Shown here piece by piece: positions 14,001 through 26,000 of a stretch of 64,000 bases of DNA. Source of the stretch: Drosophila pseudoobscura. Lineage: Eukaryota; Arthropoda; Insecta; Diptera; Drosophilidae. The stretch covers positions 8,060,001 through 8,124,000 of the forward strand of contig NC_046683.1 of assembly GCF_009870125.1 (NCBI RefSeq). The letters run 5' to 3'. The notes beneath the pieces were generated by a model, which did not search any database, was not told the origin of the DNA, and worked only from the letters and a program-made list of their open reading frames with translations. Position 1 is the stretch's first letter. Each line of letters begins with the position of its first letter. The position numbers and the translations under genes were made by a program.

Positions 14001-17000
14001 TTTACTTACACATTTTGAAACGATATTCAATGTAAGAGATTTACAATTTCGTTTTGTTGTTTGAGAATATTGTACGGTTCAAATGAAGAAACGAAATATC
14101 AAAATTAATTGCATTTCGGCTTTCGGTTTTTAAGCAAAGACAAAACTTGTATTATTTATAAGTATTTTTTGTTTTTAGTTGTAAAGACATTCGTTGAACA
14201 AGAAAACTAGACAATTAAAATCCAACTCAACGCAATTCAAAAATTGTAGCATTTCGTGTGTGTGTTTTGGTGTACAAATTTCAATACGGATATAGTACAA
14301 AGGTCCATGCTTGGCCCTCTTGCCCACGTTCTCATCGTGATATAGTTATGCCCTATCTTTGATATTTTTGATAGCCGACACTTGAGAACCTTGTTTCCTC
14401 AGAACCTTATATCGAAAATTTTGTTTCTTAAATTAATTTTTTAAATATCTTTCTTACCATCATCGCCATAGTCCTCCTCGGCCTCCTCCTCTTCAGTGTC
14501 TGTTGATTTCGATTTTCCCAAACTTTTCAGCTTTTTCCGCTTGGCTGCATTTCGTCTTCGTGCTAAAAATCAACAAATTATCATTAATATAGAGAAATCG
14601 TTAATATTAAATAAGAGTATGACAATCACCCTCCATTATGTGCATTTTCTCCTCCTCTGTTGTCCGCTCTTCGGCTAGTATCACCTCCTCTGAAATAATA
14701 TCATTAAAATGCATCAATTGGTATTTCGATCACAGCAAGGCTTTTCGTTCTGATCAACAAAATTAGCACAAAGGAGTATATATGTGGTATATACTTTTAC
14801 AAATAGTACGATATATAGTAGGTATATGTGGGGTATGTCTTTTGTATAGTGGGGAGCATGATCGGTCTATATATATTTATACGATATTTTCATCTTTGTG
14901 TGGGATATTACTTTACACTTGGCAATGCACAGGAGCTTTTATCAGTTTTTGGTTCTATTGTATAAGGACAAAGGTACGCTAAGAATGTGCCACAGGTGCT
15001 GGCTATATATATATATATAAATTATCTGAGTACAACTGGTATATATACCTATATATATTTAGATGTATATAATATGGTTGGACATTTCCAAACGAGATGA
15101 TTAAGATGAATGTACCTCAAACTGCAGTGAGAGATGATCTCAAATTGAATAATAACACAACTCTGTTCGATTTTTAGGGAATTAAATCCTCATTGACATT
15201 GCATAAGACCTTTTAAGACATGCACAAACTTCTTTAACAGTATACTATATGGATTCGTTGGGATGATAAAGAACCATGGCTCGTATATTCTTTGTTCTTT
15301 GAAAGAAAGATCTTGACAAATGAGAATTGTGCATGAGTTCTGCATGAGTAGTTTATAGAAGATTCTTGATGAAATGTTCAAGTTGTGGGTTTCAGAGTTA
15401 TAAAACATTTCCAAGCTTTCCATGTTTTCGGGCAAGTATTTTATGCATTTCGTTGGTCTGGTCTGTAAAGTGTTCCATTTTTTGTTAGTGTTTCTTCGAG
15501 TATTCTTATTGTTTTGATGTATAGTGGTATGAGAGGTGTGAGTGTATTATAGGAGTGTACATATATAAGATAGATTTTACAAACAAGAAATAGGGGTTAA
15601 ATACTATACCAGCTTTACAAATCCATTCAACATAGCCGTTTAACTCTCTTTCTAGTTGCTGCTGCCTTCTAAGTTTAAGAAACTCTTGTCTATTTTCTAC
15701 TTTTTCTCGTTCTTTTGCGAATTCACTACAAAAAATAATCAAAATAGAATGTGATAAACCGAAAAACAGGATTTGATTTCGTTTTCGATTTCGATTTCAA
15801 TTTGATTGATCAGATGTAAGAATTGATCAGTACGAGTAGTATGCAGCATTAGCATTACAACAGCAACAATCTTCACATCTTTGTACGAGAATAGTTTAGA
15901 GAATTCCATAGATCAAATTAAAGAAGAATTTAAATCATAACTCATTCCAAATGGAAATCCAAATAAAATCAAATCAAAAATAGGGACAGAGATAGTGGAA
16001 ATTATTTAGTGGCAACTAAAACGATAATAGCACATTTTGATATATTTGTTGGCTCGGTTGTCGGTCGGTTCTCGAATGATGGCTCCCCAGCGGGACGGAA
16101 CGGGACGGGACAGAGACCCTTGGAATCAGGTCAGAAGTCAAGGGAACAATTTTCAATGGGTACTATATACGGAGTATACACATATACGAGTGTGTATGCA
16201 GTATGCAGGATGATTTATAGGGCAAGCCAGCGAGGAGTACACTCGTACCCATCCCATTGGGCGATGTGATGGCATCATCGGAAGTGGTTCTGGATGTGGG
16301 TTTTGATGCGTTTTTATTTGGGTGCACTTGAGTATGTCATGTCAGTGGTGTATATAGTATAAAGTATATAGTAACATTATATCTTAATATTTCTCGACAC
16401 TCCGCTGGGACGGAGTCGGATTGTGGGGTTGAGGAATCTCGTTTATTTTCGGAAGTAATAGAATTACTATATATTGTATGTATGTAGTATGGCTAGCTAT
16501 TAAGTTTAGTTTTTGGGGCAATATAATTGTCTCTATGTTAGTTTAAATTCAACTAAAGTTAGGTGTATAGCAAAATGCATAGAATACGTACTGTTCGGGG
16601 GGAACGATTAAGAAAGTATATGGGTTGGTGGGTGTACATAGTAGATTGGTTTGGCATTTTGGGGGTGAACGAACAGCATTTTTCGCATAATCAATTCATT
16701 TTGGAGTAGTAGTAGTAGTAGTAATATGTATTATTTAGCAACTCTTTGTGGCCGTGGATTATTATGGATTATTATTGGATTTTCTTGCGTTCTATAAAGT
16801 ATTATATTGGGAATAGTAGTAGTAGTACGTACATAACTAGCAGTAAAATTCAAACAATTTCCTTATAACGAATATAGTATGTTGTTTGGAAGTACTTTGG
16901 TTCGTTTTTTAATTGAGTTTGTTTTAAATGGATGTCTGCTATTTTGTTGTTGTTGTCTGAGAGATATTCATAGTACTAAAGGGATTTCCTGGGTTTATCG

Positions 17001-20000
17001 AATATTGGGTATTATATTATATATATACTATATAGTATAGCTCTGTTTCGATTTGCTTGGTTTCTCTAAATGTTCAATGGCTGTTTTTACTGTTGGTTGC
17101 ATTCGAGGGTGAGGTACAGGGACTGGAACTGGAACTGGGGGGTTTGGGAGGTTTAGAACTATTTGTATAAACCTGCTTGTGTGATCCAATCAAGGTACGA
17201 GACCATTGCTGTCTGAAACATGGCCCGAAAACGGCATTTCTGAAACTCCATGCGACGCTCGACGCGGTTACGTTCGTTCGAAAACTCTCTGAATATTCGA
17301 GGAATACGAGGATCATTTAATGCATACATTTAACAGAAAGTCCCAAACAAAAATAGAAAATAGGTTAAAAAATCATAAATACAATACATACATATGTACA
17401 TATGTATAAACAGGAGCAGTCTGAACATCACAAAACCCAACCCACAAAAAACAGATCGAATCAGCTGTAATTTTTGCAATACCTTACATCGAATAGGTGT
17501 CTGGGTTGGGAGCAACTATATATACACACAAACATATGTATAATCTGGTAGGATTGAATTTTGAATGGAATGGTGAGGGGAACCCCACCCCCAAATATCT
17601 GTGTGGTACATTCAAACTCTCCCACCCAAAAAACAGAATTAACTTCAATTCAAAAATAATAATCATATATAGTAATAGTAATAGTAAGAGTAGTTGAAAT
17701 AGTAAATTTTGTTACGGTGTATAAGATCGGATAGATTGTTAGAGCACACGATCAGATCAGCGAGAGTAAGATAGAACCAACTTACCCACTCAAGACACCA
17801 AGAACTAAGTTGAGCATAAAAAATGAGCCTATAACTATAAGAGGCACGAAATATATCCAATTAAATGTTGAACCTAATGCGTCGTTGGTCTATGGATCAC
17901 AAAAAAGAAAAGTATTAGAGGGTTTACTTAATGTCTTAGTGTGTTATATAGAGTACCCAATAGAGTATTGACGTCCAGCCCTCCATTGTGATACATTGGA
18001 ATACGGTCAACATGGCGAATCCAATATTATCGAAACTCGTTATGCCTGAATTTGGTCCATCCCATTTCTCCAGACACATGCTCGTGGTGTTATTGCATAC
18101 AAAGGAGCCGCCTGCCTTCTCTGTGCTGTTGTCCGTGTTGCAGGGTGTCTCTGATTCGCCCTCCTTCACTAGTTTATCTGTGCACGCCACAGAGCAAAGG
18201 GAAAGGAAAGAGAGGAGAGAGTATTGGTTTTAATCAGCTCTATATGTTAAATGGTTTGTAGGTTTTTGGTTTACTTGGATCTTCTAAGCTATAACAAGTC
18301 TTATGCAGTGCGCCCGAATAAAACTCGAGTCCAATGATTGCAAATATTACGATTGCAAACAACACCAAGAGACCGATTTGCAGTAAAGGTGCCATCGCCT
18401 TGATTATAGATTTTAAAACTACTTGTAAACCTATGTGGACGATGTAGATGTAGATCCAATCCAGTTTCAGTTTCGGTTTCCACGGCGGGTCGATTGAAGA
18501 GTTGGAAAGAATGGGTTGGATTAGAAAAGATTCGCAATGCAGCTTTTGCTAGTTACACATTAATATTTACATGGGCTCGAAGGAGCCCCTACCACAGTCT
18601 ATGTATAGTACGAATACAAAAAAACAATTCGATGGAGTGACCATCATATAGTTACGTTACTATATTTACAATCTTAATAGAGCGTCCAAAGATACTCTCA
18701 TAAAATAAAAACAGTACGAAAAGTAGTAGAAAGAGTAGAGAGATTATTAAATTGAAACACGAGGAACTACTCACTAGGAATTCCAGACACTAATTTTAAG
18801 GGCCGTAGCACACGAATGGCTCTAAGTGTTCTTAGGTCTACCTCGGGCCCTATTTGTGGGTACTGTGTCATGAATCTGTTTGCAGACGTTAAGCGATCGA
18901 AACGAGTAGTTGAAATTAGTTGATTAGCGATACTCAATGAATATCCAAAAACAATTCAAATATGAATAAAATCAAATACAATATATGTATGTATAAAGAA
19001 AATTATTCCATAAAGGGTGCATCTTAAATCGAACCTTAAATCGAAACAAAGCGAATAGCAACTAAACGTTTATAATAATGTCGAATCAAAAAAGATACAT
19101 ACATTAACTGATACATTTACGTTTAACTTAACGCTCGGCGGCTAGTTCATATATTTCGCACACACAATGGGAGACCCAAGCGAAAACTTTCAATAGTTTG
19201 TATCTGCTCTACCCTGCGCTCTGCCCTCAGGGCTGAGCCACATTCAATCATCTGGAGAGCAAATCCAAACTACTTTATGTATACAGTATCAAAATGTTCT
19301 ATTAAGAAAATATCTAGCATACATAAAAGAATAAAGATTTCATTAGCGGGAAAAGGCAAAATAAAATCAATTACGTTTTAAGATGGTTTAAGATATATCT
19401 TATAAAAATCACTTTATGAATAGGAAATTCTACAAACTCTATTCTTTTCAACTGTCTTTTAGTTAGGTATAGCATTTACAAGTAATAAGTATTTAAAGAA
19501 TTAGCTATAAAATGTATATGCTATGCCCCAAATATAATCTTAAATCCCAGATATATATGTATATAATATTTGCAAGTTTGGGATGGATTTATATCCACTA
19601 TGCAGGAGCGATCTATTGTCGTCAGTGCATAGTGTTGATTATCTTCTACAGTTGTCAATTGTTCCATGGCATAGCTATAAAATGTGTATTCTATGGGACA
19701 AATATAATCTTAAATCTAAAATATATCTATAATATATGACCTTTTGGGCTCGGAACGATGCAGGAACGATCTAAAGTCGCCACTGCATCGGTGTTTAAGA
19801 GAAGCAAAACCTCTACAGTATGTGATTTCTATGGCTATTACACTGATCCATGGCTCGGCATCTAAATCCCACGCTGACTTTATGATTATTCATTTCTAAA
19901 CTAATTAATAATTGATTATCAAATAAAAGTTAATATTAATGTTACGATATTGTATAGCCGGAATAAAGTACATAATGTTCAATTTTCATAGATATCTAAT

Positions 20001-23000
20001 CACAGTTTTATCTTAGGTACATATCCGACCCCTTTTTCTATGCAATATTGTTCTATCCATTAGAATAATATAGCATAAAGAGGTCGATGTGTACATATAT
20101 ATGAAATGAAAATAACTACATATATCCGATCTAGCTCCAATCCGAAATATGGGAGGCATCCTATCGATGCAGTCTATATCCATTTCCTTTCTTATAGCGT
20201 TTAGAATTGGAGATCCATTATAGTTTCTACTTGAACACTTACTAAGACGACACACATCGTAGCTATAGCTCGTTCTATAATGCAATTTGAATGTTCAATT
20301 ATAATTTTTGATGTGTGGCTTGCTAGCCAAGATCTACTATATAAAGTAGGATATATAAATGTGTTATTTTAGTCTGGCCTAAGGTCCTTATTCAAATGGT
20401 ACTATAACTAATGTTGATTTGTTGGCTCGAAGTCTTACTTGGAATTCGGGATACGAGCTTCAGCGGTCGTAAGACACGAAAAGACCTCAACATACGCAGG
20501 TCAACATCTATATTGGCCTCAGCAAATATCGTCATGGCTCTGTTCACGAACGGTTTACGATCGCATCGGACGGGAAGTTATTATTAATATATCTGTTTTG
20601 CTTATTAATTGTTAACTTATGCAGAGACTTTCCCTCATTAAAATTAACATTTGGTTTCTTTTCTTAAAACTATTAAAAAAAAAAATTATTCTTAGCAATA
20701 ACAAACACACACGTGTATATTTCATGGTCATAATAATTCCTCAAGAAATGGTATACTTTTTCATCATTATGGCCATGCATTTTTTTCTCCAATTTAAAGC
20801 AAAAATTTGCTTAAAAACTAAAGGATATAATAAAAAAAAGAAAAGCTTGCATTGCGTGTGTAAAGATACTTATTTTCCATTAAAAATAAAGTGTGGTGTG
20901 CATTTTGAAAAGGGCGATCCTCTTCTGGTTAATTATTTACCCCGTCACTACAACGAAAAAATCCATGATGTTCCAAATATTCCTGAGATAGGAGTGTTTA
21001 TGCAGAACAAGCCCTAGGGCGAGGATCTTGAGCGATGCTTCTACACAGAAAATGCATAAAAAATAGGCCTCCGTTTTTTCCTATTCACAAGAGAGATAGA
21101 GACATTTATTTCTGAATAATAGATGATGGGGGCGGGCGGGGGAATGGAGAAAAGGCTTTAGTCTTACCAATTTTTGAGCCAATACTGTCTTGTCACCACC
21201 CGGCAAGTGCTCCTCTAGCGCCAACACAACACAGTTGGCTATGATTGTCAATAACACAGCGTATTCAAAGGGCGGCCATTCAATGATGAATCGTGTGTAC
21301 TTTCTAATTGGGTTATCCTCGGTTAGGATAAACAATGACGTCGGACCACCACCTGGTGGGTTTTCCTCTTTTTTCGGGCCACCCATTCTATCAGCTAAGC
21401 GATGGGCTCCCTTTCGACCCAAGTGCCCCCCGCCTAAGGAGTCCTGTTGATGCCCTGCTAGCACTGCTTCCTGAGCCGCTTCCAACCTGAATAACATGGA
21501 ACAATATGCATATAGATATATGGAATACAAAAATAGAGATAAAATATGCCAAGAAATTATACCATTAGATGGTAAAGTAACATATAATTGTTCGATCTAT
21601 GCGGCCAACAACATAGATGGGGGATCTCTTTAAATTAAAACCATCTTGGTTGCATATGCACATACATGTGTGTGTATGATAGTCCCCCATCTGAATTGTG
21701 GCACAATTAAAACTAAAATCAAACAAAAAATATACACATACTTGTATGAATTAGGAACAAGGACACACATACCGTCACTATATCCAATTTCTGATACTTT
21801 TGTAACGACCGCTCGGCCATAATTATTTTACACAAGGTGAACCACAATACGCATTTGTCGGGAGTGACACGCCGTCCGCATGGCACGATAGCGGCAGCAA
21901 CTGGACATTTAACTCGAGAGGCCAATTACGCGAGAAGCTCGGGGGCATTTGGGAGCTTGGAGCATGGAGCATGGAGCAGCTGGCTGGCTGTGCCCCAACG
22001 ATTATTTTTTGGCAGAGGTGGCAACGTTGTCGTCGATTTGGAAGGGTATTTATCGAGGAGAAAGAGAGAGTGGGCTTGGGGCGTTGGGGGACTTGCGACT
22101 TCCGTGTTTGAAACTATATACAATGGTAATGCTGTGTACTCTGGATCCAGATCTCCACCTTGCGGCGCAGCACTCTCCTCGGGAGATCAGCCCCACCAAC
22201 TCTCTCGCGCTCTGGCACTCCTCCTATCCAGCTCCTCCTCCTGGTCGTGCTTCTTCTTTTGGTTTGTCTGGTTTCTTTGGTTTGGTCTTTTTTATTTTAT
22301 TGGTGTTTGTTTTATTGTATAGCTGGCTGTGATTTTTTTCTGTTTATGCTTGTTTTTTGATTTTTTTCGATATATTTTCCTGGTGTATTTTTACTGCCTT
22401 TTTTATGGTCCGTCTGTTTTGCAGTTGGGTAGTATTATTGTATTAAATTTGCACTAAATGACGCGGAAGGGGTACCGGAATGTGCAATTAGATTGCATTT
22501 AAAATTGATGGATTAATTTGCCTTGGGATCGCCCACCCAGTCACTTGTCATTGCCCCCGAGCCTGGCCCCCAAACACAGCACAACCACTTGGCCCCCATC
22601 ACTTATGCAGATTGGCATTTGGTTCAGTTTTACTTGTAATACCGCCACCCCCCCACCCCCACTCTTCCCATTATTTATGCACTGCGTATTTCAGGATATC
22701 CATTCGAACACACACACCCACACACACTTATACGTAAACGTATATCCGCCCCGTATGACCCGTGTACAATTAGACGGAATGCCGTGCCATGCTGATTCCC
22801 GGACTCCGGTTGCACTTGAGTGGGCGGCAGATGTGGCAGGTGTGTGCGTGGGCTAATGAGAGCGAGCGCGAGAGCGGGAGCAGTAGCAGTAGCCGTATCC
22901 GTATCCGTAGCAATAGTAGTAGTTTTGTAGCCCGGAGGAGCAGATTCTTGTTTTCGCCCAACGATAATTATGATGCTCACACCGGGTCAATTCAGTTCAT

Positions 23001-23014
23001 GACCTATAGAGAGA

Positions 23015-23049
<35 letters not shown>

Positions 23050-26000
23050 CACAATCTGTAGCTGGCCCGCACTCACTCACTCACTCACATGTGTGTACAC
23101 GTGTACCAGTAGCTGTACCCGGACCCGTGCACCCGTACGTGTGGACACGGGTGTTTTTATGATACTACTCGAGTACACTCGCAAAAAAAAAAAAGGGAAG
23201 GATGCATACAAAATGCATTGGCTTTTCATTTTCATTTTCACTGCTTTTGTAGTCCACAAAAAAGTGTGCTAAATGTACATAAGTATATATATGGTTTGAT
23301 GGTTTGCTGCTTTGTTTGTTGGATGGATGGATGGATGGTATACACATACATACATATATGTTGTTTCGGTTTCATTTCGTTTATTGGTATAACATTCCAT
23401 TACTGGAACACGCCATGAATGAAAAATTTAGGGGATGAAACTTGCTGTGCCACAAGAGAAGAGCATAAGCAAAAGAGAGCTCACACACACACACACAGAC
23501 ACAAGAAAAGGAGGAAGAGCAATAGCAAAAGCAGAGCACTGCTGCCGAAAAAAGCTCGAAAAGGGAGACGCTCCGGTGTATACCGCCGTTTCGTGGTGAA
23601 TATTGAAACGATGAGAGAATCATCACACACTGGAAATGGAAAGGATGAAAGAGCTCTCCTCTCCTCTCCGCTTATATTCATCAAGGGAAGCGCCTGGCAG
23701 CAATCCCATTCGATTTCGTGTTTACTTTTTCTCCAGAAATGTTTATGTTCCATAGAAATGCAGGGGGCCGCATATCAGGGTTGCGTCGTTCATGGGAAAT
23801 GTTTATAGTTGTTGTTGTCGCCCCACTGCACTGATTGAGATTCCTCTGTTCTGTGTGGGTTCTGTTCTGGTTCTACTGAGAACACGAGGATATTTTTGGA
23901 AACTCTCTCTCTCCCACACACAAATGCACTCTCGAACCGGCTGTAAGCCAAATCTCACTCACTCACTCACACTCTCACAGTAACTCGCTCTTTGTGGGTT
24001 TATATCGGAGCAATCCCTGGTTTATATCGAAGCAATCCCTGTCGGTGCTCCGTTACATATATCGATGACGACGACGATGGTCGTACCAGCAATTATGTTT
24101 ACACTTGACATTTTCACTGTACTGTAAATGAATTTAGGTGTAATCCAAAAGCCATTCTCAGCCTCGCATTATATCGCCTTATGTTATGAATAACTTTAAT
24201 GAAAGGCAAGAGGATTACGTTGGGGGTGGGGGTGGTATTTGCTTTTTTCTTTATGTGCAATGACGTCATTGCAGGCGATGTTGTCTGACTTTTTGCTTTT
24301 GGTTGTTTTTCGTTTCTATTTCTTTTTTTTTGTGGATATTTCTATGGAACGGGATTATACACGCACACACAGAAACGGTAACATATACACATGCACATGT
24401 CAATGTGGTTGCGGTTTGCGGCCACTAGAGGGCGACAGACGGACCAACGAACTTCTAATTGCCAAAAATAAACAGCAACAATGACACACTTGTTCTCTCA
24501 ATCTCTCTCGCTCTCTCCCCCATCGTATCTCTGCGCGCACCCCCTCTGAGCTCTGTCCCCCCCCGCCCTCATCATTTTGACGCATTAACCAAATTGTTAT
24601 AAAAGGTTGCCTACTTTCTGGGGCCTGTTCTACTTTCTGCTTTCTTTCCTAGCGGTTTAAACTGAACCACTAAACCACACAGTCACACACTCACACACAC
24701 ATACACACACCTATGGGAATTTCGGAATTTGAATTGTCTTTGGGTAAAACTAGTCGCGTATTACACAAAGCCACCACATGGTCTAATATCATTAACACAC
24801 GCGGGGGACATTCAGCAAATGTTTGTTCATCTGTCAAACACACACACACACGCACATATTTACACATAAGAAAAAAAGAAGGAAAAAATAGTCCATAAGC
24901 ACACGCGCTATACAATTTTTTTTTTCACTTCCGTGGAGAAGGGCATACACCCATTCGTCGTCGTACACCCCATATTTCTCCCCCTTATTCTCGTATTTGC
25001 GTGCGTACAAAATTTATATTTTTAAATGGGGGGAAGAAAAAAGAAGAGAAGCGAAAGAAAGGATGAAGCATGGAAGAGGGAAGGGCAGGGGAGAGGAGAG
25101 AGGGAGGGGAAGGGGGTACATCGCATCGCATGCTGTGGTGTATGTGATTTTGTGTGTGAATGCCGAGAGCCATTCATTCACCTTCCAAACGGTATACACG
25201 CGTGTATACGTCACACAGCACCGATACCACCGTTAGACCGCTGCTGTCGCTGTCGCTGTCGCGCTGTAACCGAAACCGAACCAGAAATACACTGCCACAC
25301 ACCACCCCACCGCCCCGTTAATCCACCAACTCAACATTCCACCCGTTGTGCTACTGCTACTGCTACTGCCACCACCGACCCGCTGACCCAATCCCAACAC
25401 ACGCACACACACACGTAAAGCAATTGTATCTGTGTGTGCGTGCGAGTGTATATTGTATATGTAGTGCGTTGTTCTTTGAGGCTTGTTAGCTGTAAAGGAA
25501 CGGTTCAACAATTACAACTGTCACGGGAAGGGGAGAACGGGAACTACTAGCGACGACGAATACGACTACGACGAAGCGCGACAAAAACATGTGGAAGACG
25601 GCGTACAAAGCCCTGTAGATGTGGCACTCTCGCTCTCTCTCTCTCTCTCTCTGGGCACTGGACGGTGTGTCCCCCACTCCCCCCACACCCATACACACAC
25701 ACACACACTGCAGATGCAGGTGCAAATGCCGTCTGAACTAAAGCCCAGTCAGTATTATTCCCAGCCAAGTTCCTGGGATAACCTCCCATCATGCGAATCT
25801 GAACCGAAACGAAACCGAATACACTATACTCTTTATTCGTTATTCTTTCGATTTAAAATTGTTTTTTTCTTTTTAGCTTTATTTTCACCACTCGACCCGA
25901 ATTTCGGATGCCAGCGCACCAACACACACGCACACACACACACACACACACATACACACACAACTCTTGAGATGTGGTATTTTTTTCTTCTATTTTTTTT

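Noticed and set aside
21837..21925. Possible alternative cac N-terminus ([16 protein letters not shown] then GTATGTG)
   Set aside because: It ends in phase 0 while the next exon needs phase 2; joining leads to an early stop. It could only be 5' UTR used with the internal ATG at 21386.
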